A stretch of DNA of 64,000 nucleotides, from contig NZ_KB898370.1 in the NCBI RefSeq assembly GCF_000377565.1, forward strand, positions 62,001 through 126,000, read 5' to 3'. Numbering within the stretch: position 1 is the first letter of the stretch; the number at the start of each line of letters is the position of its first letter. Position numbers and translations under genes: made by a program. Under the pieces are notes generated by a model. The model was given only the letters and a program-made list of their open reading frames with translations, searched no databases and had not been told where the DNA came from. Shown one piece after another: positions 25,182-33,535 of this stretch. Source of the DNA: Rhizobium sp. 2MFCol3.1. GTDB taxonomy: Bacteria; Pseudomonadota; Alphaproteobacteria; Rhizobiales; Rhizobiaceae.

Positions 25182-25958
25182 TCAGCTTGCGCTGTACTTC
25201 ACCGCCGTGATGGTCACCGGCCCGTATTGGGTCGGGATGCGAACGAAGACAGGGGCTATGACGTTGGCCGCATCGGCCTTGGCAAACCAGATTTCCATGC
25301 GGCTGCTCTTGCTCAGATACTCGATGTCGCTGCGGCCCTTCTTGTAGCCCGAGCGCGGTACGAAGCGCACGTTGCAGACTGTGGCCTTGCCGTTGAAGCC
25401 CTGCGTGGAAAAGTCCTTCGATCCGCTCGGCGACAGCACGAGGTCCATGCGCATCTCGCCGTCGTAGATCGGCAGTTTCTGCGCGCAGACATTGGTGTCG
25501 GCGGGGAAGATCAGGCCGGAAATGGGGTCGAGCACGGCGCGCATGTCCGAGGCGGGAACATCGACCCAATTCTGCGGCGGCTTGCGCGGGGGCTTCACCG
25601 TCGTCGAGGTGATGTTGCCGTTGGAGTAGCGGACATCATAGGTGCGGGCGCGCTTGCCGCTCTTGTAGTAGAGCAGATAGTGGTCCGCCTGCATGCGGTT
25701 GCCGCGCAGCCGGCCATCGACGCTGGTCTTGGCCGAGATGGTGGTGACGAGGTCGGCGAGGCCGGCCGAACTGATATCGCCGGAGACGCGATAGGTCTTG
25801 TCGTCCTCGATGCGGGTCATGAAGGCGGCGCGGGCGATGGTGATGATGCCGAGCGCGACCTTGTATTCGGTATGATGCACGACTTCAGCCGCGCCTGCCG
25901 GAATGGCCATCAGGCCCGCCAAGGCGGAAATGAAAATGCGTTTGCCCCAATGAGCCAT
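25182..25958 (-). CDS. DUF3108 family periplasmic protein
   Basis: The 258-residue protein has a signal peptide (MAHWGKRIFISALAGLMAIPAGAA) and the DUF3108 pattern: HHTEYKVALGIITIARA, YRVSGDISSAGLADLV, a central DPISGLIFP and DGEMRMDL. The fold is predicted as an all-beta lipocalin or LolA-like structure in the periplasm; its function is unknown. It is transcribed away from rpmB, with 259 bp between the two starts. This DUF3108-rpmB pairing is common in rhizobia, but I see no functional reason for it. Confidence 0.85.
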   Translation of the reverse strand: MAHWGKRIFISALAGLMAIPAGAAEVVHHTEYKVALGIITIARAAFMTRIEDDKTYRVSGDISSAGLADLVTTISAKTSVDGRLRGNRMQADHYLLYYKSGKRARTYDVRYSNGNITSTTVKPPRKPPQNWVDVPASDMRAVLDPISGLIFPADTNVCAQKLPIYDGEMRMDLVLSPSGSKDFSTQGFNGKATVCNVRFVPRSGYKKGRSDIEYLSKSSRMEIWFAKADAANVIAPVFVRIPTQYGPVTITAVKYSAS

Positions 25959-26095
25959 GAATTGAACCTTGTTCGGTGCGCTGGTCAGGTCGCGAGATAC
26001 GGTCTATACGCCTGTCGTGGCCTTTAGAGAACAAAAGCTTTTTGACGGAATTGCGAGGCTTTTGGACTGAATCGCCGGAAAGGCCAAGGTTTGGC

Positions 26096-26124
26096 TTGAC
26101 GTGCACGGTCTGTCTGATTATAGA
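26096..26124 (+). promoter_or_regulatory. Sigma-70-type promoter of rpmB
   Basis: TTGACG (26096-26101) and TATAGA (26119-26124) are separated by 17 bp, close to the rhizobial RpoD consensus, with C preceding the -35 box (CTTGAC). Transcription would begin near 26131, about 87 nt upstream of the rpmB start. Confidence 0.7.
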
Positions 26125-26217
26125 ACCGCAACTTTCCAATCATGGCCTGATGGATTGCAAGCTCGACTTTGCGCGGGTCGGCAATCGATGGCCGAGAAAA
26201 ACAAGAATAGGTGTCCC

Positions 26218-26517
26218 ATGTCCCGCATGTGCGAATTGACCGGCAAGGCAGTCCTCGTTGGCAACAATGTCAGCCATGCCAACAACAAGACCAAGCGCCG
26301 GTTCCTCCCGAACCTGTGCCAGGTTACGCTGATCTCCGACGCGCTCGGCCAGCGTTACCGTCTTCGCGTTTCGGCTGCTGCTCTGCGTACCGTCGAGCAT
26401 CGCGGTGGTCTCGATGCTTTCCTGATCAAGGCAAGCGAAAACGAACTGTCGATGCGCGCTCGTCTGCTGCGCCGCCAGATCGTCAAGAAGACCGCTGAAA
26501 CGGCTGTTGCTGCCTAA
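26218..26517 (+). CDS. rpmB: 50S ribosomal protein L28
   Basis: L28 is a small protein of the large ribosomal subunit. The 99-residue product starts MSRMCELTGKAVLVGNNVSHANNKTKRRFLPNL in the usual way for alphaproteobacterial L28. It carries only one Cys near the N-terminus, so it is the zinc-independent (C-minus) form. ATG 26218 has AGG 6 nt upstream; the longer open frame upstream is non-coding. A strong promoter and a following hairpin suggest a largely monocistronic transcript. Confidence 0.97.
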   Translation: MSRMCELTGKAVLVGNNVSHANNKTKRRFLPNLCQVTLISDALGQRYRLRVSAAALRTVEHRGGLDAFLIKASENELSMRARLLRRQIVKKTAETAVAA

Positions 26518-26547
26518 GCAATAACCGACATTTAGCTATACGGCTTC

Positions 26548-26584
26548 AAAAGGCTTGCACGGTAATCCCGTTCAAGCCTTTTGC
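26548..26584 (+). terminator. Terminator between rpmB and the queuosine-precursor transporter gene
   Basis: AAAAGGCTTG (26548-26557) pairs perfectly with CAAGCCTTTT (26573-26582). An inner ACGG/CCGT stem (26559-26562 with 26568-26571) extends it. The 3' arm itself ends in TTTT. It lies 31 bases after the rpmB stop and upstream of the candidate riboswitch. Confidence 0.8.
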
Positions 26585-26605
26585 TTTGCCGGACTGTTCC
26601 TCCAA

Positions 26606-26635
26606 CTGGTGGCATACCCCAGGATAAAAAAATGC
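26606..26635 (+). promoter_or_regulatory. Candidate preQ1-I-type riboswitch (H-type pseudoknot) overlapping the yhhQ start
   Basis: CTGG (26606-26609) pairs with CCAG (26619-26622). The loop contains GCAT (26612-26615), which is complementary to ATGC (26632-26635), the start codon plus one base. An A-rich tail, GATAAAAAA, joins the two helices. This is the order found in preQ1-I riboswitches: short P1, loop, A-rich strand, then a 3' strand pairing back into the loop. The Shine-Dalgarno-like AGGA (26621-26624) overlaps P1. The downstream gene is a queuosine-precursor transporter, a known preQ1-controlled family. P1 has only 4 bp and the fold was made by eye, so the call is tentative. Confidence 0.45.
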
Positions 26636-27270
26636 TTCAGACGCGCTATACCCTTATCTACGTCGCCTTGATGACGCTTGTCGTCGTCTCGTCGAACTTC
26701 CTCGTGCAGTTCCCGCTGAACGTCACGTTCGCAGGCGTCAATCTCGCCGATCTGCTCACCTGGGGTGCCTTCACCTATCCGGTCGCCTTCCTGATCACCG
26801 ATCTCACCAACCGTCAGTTCGGGCCGCAGGCGGCGCGCAAGGTGGTGTTCGCCGGCTTCCTCGTCGGCGTAGCGCTGTCCTTCTTCACATCGGTGCCGCG
26901 CATCGCGATCGCTTCCGGTACGGCGTATCTGGCTGGCCAGTTGCTCGATATCGCGCTGTTCAACCGGCTGCGCCGGCAGGCCTGGTGGCGCGCGCCGCTG
27001 GTCGGCTCGGTGCTCGGCTCCATGCTCGACACGGTGATCTTCTTCTCGCTGTCCTTTGCTGCCTTCTTCGTCTTCCTCGGTCCGAACGAGCCGTTCGCGC
27101 TCGAGGCGTCGCCCATTCTTGGCGTTTTCGCCGCCGAGGCGCCGCGCTGGATTTCCTGGGCGATCGGCGATTTCTGGGTGAAGCTGCTGGTCGGCCTCGT
27201 GATGCTTCTGCCCTACGGCGCGCTGATGAGCGTGCTCAGGCCGATGCAGGGCGCACGCGCGGCCAGCTGA
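26632..27270 (+). CDS. yhhQ: Queuosine precursor transporter (VUT/COG1738 family)
   Basis: The 212-residue integral membrane protein has six hydrophobic segments. The family patterns TYPVAFLITDLTNRQFGP (about residues 49-66) and AIASGTAYLAGQLLDI and the late GSVLGSMLDTVIFF are clear. YhhQ imports preQ0/preQ1, the precursors of the tRNA base queuosine. ATG 26632 is preceded by AGGA in an A-rich leader, and the start codon may take part in a preQ1-type pseudoknot. The gene ends 31 bp before the stop of a convergent AraC-type regulator. Confidence 0.92.
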   Translation: MLQTRYTLIYVALMTLVVVSSNFLVQFPLNVTFAGVNLADLLTWGAFTYPVAFLITDLTNRQFGPQAARKVVFAGFLVGVALSFFTSVPRIAIASGTAYLAGQLLDIALFNRLRRQAWWRAPLVGSVLGSMLDTVIFFSLSFAAFFVFLGPNEPFALEASPILGVFAAEAPRWISWAIGDFWVKLLVGLVMLLPYGALMSVLRPMQGARAAS

Positions 27271-27300
27271 TCCTCGATACAATCCAACGGCGGCGCTTCA

Positions 27301-28233
27301 TCATGAAAGCGCCGTCGCCATTTTGGGGCGGTCGCGAACATATTGCCGGGGCGAGCAGCCCATGATCCGCTTGAAAGCCGTGCTGAAGGCTGCCTCGGAC
27401 TCGTAGCCGAGCGAGGGCGCGATGACCGAGATCGGGTCGCGGGAGTTCTCCAGCCGGTTGCCTGCCAGCAGCATGCGCCATTGCGCCAGATACTCCATCG
27501 GCGAGGTGCCGACCGTTTCCCTGAATTTCTGCGCGAAAGTGGAGCGCGACATGCCGGCGCGCGAGGCAAGCGCCTGCAGCGTCCAGCGTTCGGCAGGGCT
27601 GTCGTGGATCGCGGATATCGCAGCACTCATCTGCCTGTCGGCCAGCGCGAAGAGCCAGCCGACGCCGGTGTTCGAGCGATCGGCCAGATGCAGCCGCAAG
27701 GCCTGTACGAGGATCATGTGAGCGAGGTGCTCGACGATCAGGAAGCCGCCCGGCTGCGGTGCGCGCAGTTCCTGCATCATCTGCTCGACAGCAAAGCGCA
27801 GCGCCGCCTGGCTTTGCTCGTCGCGCAGGAGCACGATCGGCGGCAGCATCTTGAGCAGGATATCGGCGTGACTGCCGGCAAGGCCGAAGCGGCAGCTAAC
27901 GATCGAGAAGTCGCGGCCATCGTTCAGCGAGACGATGCCATCCTTGCGCGGGCCGAGGAAGATCGTGGCGGCCGGGGTCGGTTCGAGCGCGAGATCGGTC
28001 GCCAGCCTGAACGGCCGGCCGCGTGGGAGCAGAAAGCTGTCTCCGGCGCGCAGATGTACCGGATCCTCAATACCCTCGACGCTGAGCCAGCAGGTGCCTG
28101 ATACGATGGCGCCGCACTTGATGCCGCCTTGCTGGTCTGGAAACTGGATCGCCCAATCTCCGCCTGCCTCCATGCCGGCGGAGAGGTAGTTTTGCGGCTT
28201 CAGAAGCGAGAGCACATTTGACAGAGGGTCCAT
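27301..28233 (-). CDS. AraC-family transcriptional regulator with cupin sensor domain
   Basis: The 310-residue regulator has an N-terminal cupin-like ligand domain (about residues 1-190, with LRAGDSFLLPRGRPFRLATD) and a C-terminal AraC DNA-binding domain with two helix-turn-helix units. The second ends in the signature SLGYESEAAFSTAFKRIMGCSPRQYV. It belongs to the group often divergent from an oxidoreductase or epimerase that it controls. Here its start lies 126 bp from the start of an SDR-type gene on the other strand, so that gene is its likely target. The ligand is unknown. Start ATG 28233 has GGAG with good spacing. Confidence 0.92.
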   Translation of the reverse strand: MDPLSNVLSLLKPQNYLSAGMEAGGDWAIQFPDQQGGIKCGAIVSGTCWLSVEGIEDPVHLRAGDSFLLPRGRPFRLATDLALEPTPAATIFLGPRKDGIVSLNDGRDFSIVSCRFGLAGSHADILLKMLPPIVLLRDEQSQAALRFAVEQMMQELRAPQPGGFLIVEHLAHMILVQALRLHLADRSNTGVGWLFALADRQMSAAISAIHDSPAERWTLQALASRAGMSRSTFAQKFRETVGTSPMEYLAQWRMLLAGNRLENSRDPISVIAPSLGYESEAAFSTAFKRIMGCSPRQYVRDRPKMATALS

Positions 28234-28359
28234 TGGAAACTCCGGACGATCGCGAAGATATTCCGGACAATATAACATGGACCGTATCGCCTCAAGGCCC
28301 TAGCTTCTCCTCGACACGTCCGCATCGGCGGGCGCGTCGCAGCAAGCAAGGAGATGACC

Positions 28360-29250
28360 ATGCGCGTTTTCGTTACCGGTGCCACCGGCTTTGTCGGTTC
28401 GGCCGTCGTTCAGGATCTCATTCAGGCCGGCCATCAGGTGCTCGGTCTCGCCCGCTCGGATGCTTCGGCCGCGTCGCTGGAGGCTGCGGGGGCAAAGGTT
28501 CATCGCGGCGATCTAGAGGATCTCGACAGTCTGCGCCGAGGGGCTGATGCCTGCGACGGCGTGATCCACACGGGCTTCATCCACGACTTCTCCAAGTTCA
28601 AGGAGAATTGCGAGATCGACGGGCGCGCCATCGAGGCGATGGGCAAGGTGCTCTCGGGCACCGGCCGGCACATGGTCGTGACCTCGGGCACGGGTCTGCT
28701 GGCGCCGGGCGCGGTCGCCACGGAGGAGATGGCGGCACCCTCGTCGTCGGCCATTCCGCGGGTCTCGGAGAAGGCCGCGCTTTCCATGGTGCCGCATGGC
28801 CTCAGCGCCTCGGTGGTGCGTCTTCCGCCTTCCGTGCATGGCGATGGCGACCATGGCTTCGTGCCCATCGTCATCGGCCTCGCGCGCGAGAAAGGCGCCT
28901 CGGCCCATATCGGCGAGGGCATGAACCATTGGCCGGCGGTGCATCGTCTCGATACCGGCAGTCTCTACCGGCTGGCACTGGAGAAGGCGCAGGCGGGTGC
29001 GCGCTACCATGGCGTGGCGGAGGAGGGGATCCCGTTTCGCGAGATCGCCGGCGTCATCGGCAAGCGGCTTGGTCTGCCTGTCGTCTCAAAGTCGACTGAA
29101 GAGGCGGCGGAGCATTTCGGCTGGTTCACGCATTTCGCGTCGATCAACAACCGGGCGTCCAGCGCCTGGACGCGGGAAACGCTCGGCTGGGAGCCCAGGC
29201 ATCAGGGGCTGATCGCCGATCTCGACCGACATGCTTACTTCGAGGGCTGA
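28360..29250 (+). CDS. NAD(P)-dependent epimerase/dehydratase-like SDR protein
   Basis: This 296-residue protein starts with the Rossmann motif MRVFVTGATGFVGSAVV (GxxGxxG), typical of extended or atypical short-chain dehydrogenases. The usual YxxxK is degenerate: the region after VVTSGTGLLAPG reads SEKAALSM, so the classical catalytic Tyr is not apparent. The substrate is unknown; relatives are annotated as sugar epimerases or NmrA-like reductases. The start ATG 28360 has GGAG 6 nt upstream, whereas ATG 28354 directly abuts it. A divergent AraC regulator probably controls it. Confidence 0.88.
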   Translation: MRVFVTGATGFVGSAVVQDLIQAGHQVLGLARSDASAASLEAAGAKVHRGDLEDLDSLRRGADACDGVIHTGFIHDFSKFKENCEIDGRAIEAMGKVLSGTGRHMVVTSGTGLLAPGAVATEEMAAPSSSAIPRVSEKAALSMVPHGLSASVVRLPPSVHGDGDHGFVPIVIGLAREKGASAHIGEGMNHWPAVHRLDTGSLYRLALEKAQAGARYHGVAEEGIPFREIAGVIGKRLGLPVVSKSTEEAAEHFGWFTHFASINNRASSAWTRETLGWEPRHQGLIADLDRHAYFEG

Positions 29251-29259
29251 CGTGCCCTG

Positions 29260-30315
29260 TCAATGCGAGGCGGCGGTGTCGGCCGATGGGTCGGGCCGCC
29301 GCTCGTCCAGCTTGAACTCCAGCATCAGGTTGCGCTGGAGGATCGAGTGGTTGTCGTCGGAGACGAGAATGACATGGGTGCTGCCGTCGGCGGCGGTAAA
29401 GGTGTCGAGACCTTCCATGTTGTCGATCTGGTAGCCGAAATCGCCCTGGATGAGGATCTCGCCGTCCATGACACTGCCGGGCTTGATATCGGTCGACTTG
29501 ATGCGGCGGATGCGCATGCCAATGCCTTCGGCCATGTTGAAGCGGCGCTCCAGCAGCAGGAGATCGCCATTCGGCAGGAAGGCGCCGTCGGTGGCGTCGA
29601 AGTCGCCGTAATGGGCAAGCGCCAGCTTACCTTTCAGCGGCCCGTCCAGGATCGCGGCATAAGCATTTCCGTCGTCGTCAAGGCTGCGCTCGGCGACGAT
29701 CAGCGTGCCGCCTTTGAGCGGGCTCGATGACGGCGAGACGGCGATCGTCTCGAAGCCGCGATTGGCGCGAAGCTGCTTCTTCTCGAAGGGGATGGGGAGC
29801 GTGTCGAGCGCGCGCGAGGTCTCGAAACCGGGATCGGGATAGAGGTCGACGCGGTGGAATTGCTCATATGAGACCATAACCTTGCCGTCCTTCAGCGCCA
29901 CACCCTCGGCGTCCATCAATGCCTTGCCTTCGAGGATTTTACCGACGCGGTCGCGCATCGGGGTGATCTCGACATCGGCAAGCCCGCTCAGGCTGCCGTC
30001 CGCGCCGCGCTCGATGCGGCCGGTCATCCAGTGGCCGGTATCGAGGACGCCGACGAAATGCTTCTGGTCATCGCGGAAACGGATTGAGGACAGCGAGCCG
30101 AAGAGGCGGTTCGGGGAGACCATTTCCAGGCCGCCGACGAATTCGAAAGGCCCGAAGCGCTTCTCGTCGGAGCCGATCTTGAAGTTCGAGATGATGCTGC
30201 TTCTCACCTCCGCCGCCGGCGTTTCGGCCAGGGCGGATGTGCCGGCCGCAAGTGAGGCGGCCAGCAAGAGGGCTCCAGCGAAACGGGTTCGGAACGCCGG
30301 AGCCGATTGCTTCAT
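29260..30315 (-). CDS. Phytase-like esterase-domain secreted protein
   Basis: The 351-residue protein has a signal peptide (cleaved after SALA) and the features of the 'esterase-like activity of phytase' family, a beta-propeller: FVGGLEMVS near the start, DAEGVALKDGKVMVSYEQ, ANRGFETIAVSP, TDGAFLPNGDLLLLERRF and IDNMEGLDTF. It should be periplasmic or secreted. The true substrate is not established for most members. It follows cobT by 6 bp on the same strand, so it is likely cotranscribed with cobS-cobT although no cobalamin role is known. Confidence 0.85.
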   Translation of the reverse strand: MKQSAPAFRTRFAGALLLAASLAAGTSALAETPAAEVRSSIISNFKIGSDEKRFGPFEFVGGLEMVSPNRLFGSLSSIRFRDDQKHFVGVLDTGHWMTGRIERGADGSLSGLADVEITPMRDRVGKILEGKALMDAEGVALKDGKVMVSYEQFHRVDLYPDPGFETSRALDTLPIPFEKKQLRANRGFETIAVSPSSSPLKGGTLIVAERSLDDDGNAYAAILDGPLKGKLALAHYGDFDATDGAFLPNGDLLLLERRFNMAEGIGMRIRRIKSTDIKPGSVMDGEILIQGDFGYQIDNMEGLDTFTAADGSTHVILVSDDNHSILQRNLMLEFKLDERRPDPSADTAASH

Positions 30316-30321
30316 AAGCGA

Positions 30322-32223
30322 TCAGCCGGCGCGGCGGGCGCGTCCGCCGCGCGGTTGCGCCGCCTGATCCTCGAAGAGCGAGGCCAGCTGTTCGGTCATG
30401 GCGCCTGCGAGCTCGTCGGCATCGACGATGGTGACGGCGCGGCGATAGTATCGCGTGACGTCGTGGCCGATGCCGATGGCGAGGAGCTCGACCGGAGAGC
30501 GGGTCTCGATGCGTTCGATGACCGCGCGCAGGTGGCGCTCTAGGTAGTTGCCCGGATTGACCGAGAGTGTCGAATCGTCGACCGGCGCGCCGTCGGAGAT
30601 CATCATCAGGATCTTGCGCTGCTCGCGCCGCGCGATCAGGCGGTTATGCGCCCACATCAGCGCTTCGCCGTCGATGTTTTCCTTGAGCAGGCCTTCGCGC
30701 ATCATCAGGCCGAGATTGGTGCGCGAGCGGCGCCATGGCGCGTCGGCTGACTTGTAGATGATGTGGCGCAGGTCGTTGAGGCGGCCCGGCGTCTGCGGCT
30801 TGCCATTGGCGAGCCACTGTTCGCGCGCCTGTCCGCCCTTCCAGGCCTTGGTAGTGAAGCCCAAGATTTCGACCTTTACGCCGCAGCGCTCCAGCGTGCG
30901 GGCGAGAATGTCGGCGCAGGTCGCGGCAACGGTGATCGGGCGGCCGCGCATGGAGCCGGAATTGTCGATCAGCAGCGTCACGACCGTATCGCGGAACTGC
31001 GTGTCGCGCTCCTTCTTGAAGGAGAGCGCCTGGGTGGGATCGATGATCAGGCGCGTCAGGCGGGCCGGATCGAGATAGCCTTCTTCCAGGTCGAAATCCC
31101 AGGAGCGGTTCTGCTGCGCCATCAGGCGGCGCTGCAGGCGGTTGGCAAGACGGCCGACGGCGCCCTGGAGATGGGCGAGCTGCTTGTCGAGGAAGGCGCG
31201 CAGGCGCTCCAGCTCGGCGGCGTCGCACAGCTCTTCGGCGGTGATCGTCTCGTCGAACTCCTCGGTGAAGACGTGGTAGTCGACCTTTTCGTTGAAATCG
31301 TCGAAGGGCGTGTTCGGACGGCGGGTTTCGCCCGGCGTCTCACTGTCGTCCTCGCCCTCTTCCTGCATGTCGTCGTCGGAGATCTCGGCGCCTTCGGTCT
31401 CGCCGTCCTCCATCTGCTCGTCGGCGACTTCGCTGTCTTCGACGGGGGCTGCATCCGAGCCGGCATCGTCCTCGACATCGTCGTCGTTCTGGTCTTCGCC
31501 GCTCGGCTTGTCTTCCTCGTCCTGCTGGTCGTCAGAGTCAGGATCGCTGTCGTCGTCGCCATATTCCTCGGCCATTTCCATGGCCGTGAGCATGTTGCGG
31601 ATGACCTTGGAGAAGGCCTGCTGATCGTTGATGACGCCGGTCAGGTTCTCAAGATCCTTGCCGGCCTTGTCCTCGATGAAAGAGCGCCAGAGATCGAGCA
31701 CCTTGCCGGCCGATTCCGGCGGCTTCTCGCCGGTCAGCTTTTCGCGCACCATCATGGCCACGGCTTCGCCGACGGGCGCGTCTTCCTGGCGTTCGATGCC
31801 GGAGAAATTGGCCTTGGCGTATTTTTCCGTCGTCATCGAGCGCAGATTGCTGGCGACGCCTTCCATGCGCAGCGCGCCGATCGATTCCACGCGCGCCTGC
31901 TCGACGGCATCGAAGATGGCACGGGCGTCGGAGCCCTGCGGCGCCATCGTCGCGTGCACCTTCTCGTCATGGCAGGCAAGTCGCAGCGCCATCGAATCGC
32001 CGAGCCCGCGGGTCACCGCAAGCTCGTGCATCGTCGGGCGCTTGGACAGTTCCGGCAGGCGGATGCGCTCGGCGGTCATGCCCGGCCGCTCGTTGGCGAA
32101 GGTCACCTCGACCTCGCCGTCGCCGGCGATCGCGCGCACGCTGCCGGTTATCGCCCGGCGCAGCGGCTCCACGTCGACGGGTGCACCGGGCTTTGCTTTC
32201 GAATTGTCACCACGCGCTGCCAT
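30322..32223 (-). CDS. cobT: Aerobic cobaltochelatase subunit CobT
   Basis: CobT works with CobN and CobS to insert cobalt into hydrogenobyrinate a,c-diamide in aerobic cobalamin synthesis, powered by ATP. The 633-residue protein has a helical N-terminal part, a very acidic stretch (about residues 223-299, rich in Asp and Glu) and a C-terminal von Willebrand A domain. The MIDAS motif is complete: DNSGSMRG with D420, S422 and S424. It resembles the magnesium-chelatase subunit BchD. cobS lies 12 bp upstream in the same operon. cobN is not in the window. Confidence 0.97.
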   Translation of the reverse strand: MAARGDNSKAKPGAPVDVEPLRRAITGSVRAIAGDGEVEVTFANERPGMTAERIRLPELSKRPTMHELAVTRGLGDSMALRLACHDEKVHATMAPQGSDARAIFDAVEQARVESIGALRMEGVASNLRSMTTEKYAKANFSGIERQEDAPVGEAVAMMVREKLTGEKPPESAGKVLDLWRSFIEDKAGKDLENLTGVINDQQAFSKVIRNMLTAMEMAEEYGDDDSDPDSDDQQDEEDKPSGEDQNDDDVEDDAGSDAAPVEDSEVADEQMEDGETEGAEISDDDMQEEGEDDSETPGETRRPNTPFDDFNEKVDYHVFTEEFDETITAEELCDAAELERLRAFLDKQLAHLQGAVGRLANRLQRRLMAQQNRSWDFDLEEGYLDPARLTRLIIDPTQALSFKKERDTQFRDTVVTLLIDNSGSMRGRPITVAATCADILARTLERCGVKVEILGFTTKAWKGGQAREQWLANGKPQTPGRLNDLRHIIYKSADAPWRRSRTNLGLMMREGLLKENIDGEALMWAHNRLIARREQRKILMMISDGAPVDDSTLSVNPGNYLERHLRAVIERIETRSPVELLAIGIGHDVTRYYRRAVTIVDADELAGAMTEQLASLFEDQAAQPRGGRARRAG

Positions 32224-32235
32224 GATCCGTTAGCC

Positions 32236-33231
32236 TCAGGCCTCCAGGACGATGTTGGCGGCGCTTTCCTTCAGCTCGACGCCGAAGGCGCGCTGATAGT
32301 GCTCGGCAACCAGCGGACGCTCCAGTTCGTCGCACTTGTTGAGGAAGGTGACACGGAAGGCGAAGGCGAGATCGCCGAAGATCTCGGCATTCTCGGCCCA
32401 GGTGATGACGGTACGCGGGCTCATGACGGTCGAGAGATCGCCGTTCATGAAGGAGGCGCGAGTGAGATCGGCGACGCGGACCATCTTGGAGACGGTATCG
32501 CGGCCGTTCTTGTCCTTGCCGAAGCTCTTCACCTTGGCGGCGACGATGTTCACTTCGTGCTCGTGCGGCAGGTAGTTCAGCGTCGAGATGATCGACCAGC
32601 GGTCCATCTGCGCCTGGTTGATCTGCTGCGTGCCGTGATAGAGGCCGGTGGTATCGCCGAGGCCGATGGTGTTGGCGGTCGCGAACAGGCGGAAGGCCGG
32701 GTGCGGGCGGATAACGCGGCTCTGGTCGAGCAGCGTCAGGCGGCCGGAGGATTCCAGAACGCGCTGGATGACGAACATGACGTCGGGGCGGCCGGCATCG
32801 TATTCGTCGAAGACGAGCGCGACGTTGTGCTGGTAGGCCCAGGGCAGGATGCCGTCCTTGAATTCGGTGACCTGCAGGCCGTCCTTGACGACGATGGCGT
32901 CCTTGCCGACGAGATCGATACGGCTGACATGGCTGTCGAGGTTGATGCGCACGCAAGGCCAGTTGAGGCGGGCGGCGACCTGCTCGATATGCGAGGACTT
33001 GCCGGTGCCGTGGTAGCCGGAGATCATCACGCGTCGGTTATGAGCGAAGCCGGCAATGATGGCGAGCGTGGTTTCGCGATCGAAGAGATAGTCGGGATCG
33101 AGATCCGGAACATAGGCGCTGCCCTGGCTGTAGGCCGGAACGCGGATGTCAGAATCGATGCCGAAGACCTCCCTGACCGAAACGGTGGTGTCCGGAAGTT
33201 CCGAGATATCAAGGTCAATCTTGCTCATCAT
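32236..33231 (-). CDS. cobS: Aerobic cobaltochelatase subunit CobS
   Basis: CobS is the AAA+ ATPase subunit of cobaltochelatase. The 331-residue protein begins MMSKIDLDISELPDTTVSVREVFGID as in other rhizobial CobS. It has Walker A GYHGTGKSS at about residues 72-80, Walker B VALVFDEYDAG, and the sensor segment LFATANTIGLGDTTG. CobS and CobT assemble as stacked rings. The start at 33231 is taken from family alignment; the frame is open 8 codons further. The promoter must lie in the 304-bp gap to the J-domain gene. Confidence 0.97.
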   Translation of the reverse strand: MMSKIDLDISELPDTTVSVREVFGIDSDIRVPAYSQGSAYVPDLDPDYLFDRETTLAIIAGFAHNRRVMISGYHGTGKSSHIEQVAARLNWPCVRINLDSHVSRIDLVGKDAIVVKDGLQVTEFKDGILPWAYQHNVALVFDEYDAGRPDVMFVIQRVLESSGRLTLLDQSRVIRPHPAFRLFATANTIGLGDTTGLYHGTQQINQAQMDRWSIISTLNYLPHEHEVNIVAAKVKSFGKDKNGRDTVSKMVRVADLTRASFMNGDLSTVMSPRTVITWAENAEIFGDLAFAFRVTFLNKCDELERPLVAEHYQRAFGVELKESAANIVLEA

Positions 33232-33535
33232 GTCTCCAAGGCGGGTGGCCGACACCCTGCCATACTGTCTCAGCTCGTTTCGCGATCATGGCGTTGTGGT
33301 ATCCCACGCGCTCATGTCTGAACGTCGGCGATGCTTCTCCGGGACTGAAACGAAACCTCGGGGACGATCAAATCACCGCCTGCGAGCATTCTTGACGATA
33401 GTCCCGGACAAGAAACGCCGCGTCCGGAAGTGGCCGAGGCGCCTGTGAGACAAACGCGGAAAAGGTGCCGCGGTTGCCTGCGGCCTCAGCCGATTTGGAC
33501 CATACCCGATTGAAGACCAAGAGCAAGGACGGGAA
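33232..33535. other. Intergenic region upstream of cobS
   Basis: 304 bp with no supported gene. No cobalamin-riboswitch elements (such as a B12 box) were seen, so control of cobS-cobT by that route is not supported. A promoter for cobS should be here but no hexamer pair stands out. Confidence 0.45.

Noticed and set aside
30763..33321. Plus-strand open frame of about 850 codons opposite cobS/cobT
   Set aside because: It is a mirror of two well-conserved genes on the minus strand. High third-position GC in the real frame removes stops from the antisense frame, and no motif was found in its translation.
33232..33535. Cobalamin riboswitch upstream of cobS
   Set aside because: No B12-box-like sequence or matching fold could be seen, and cobS/cobT are not usual targets.
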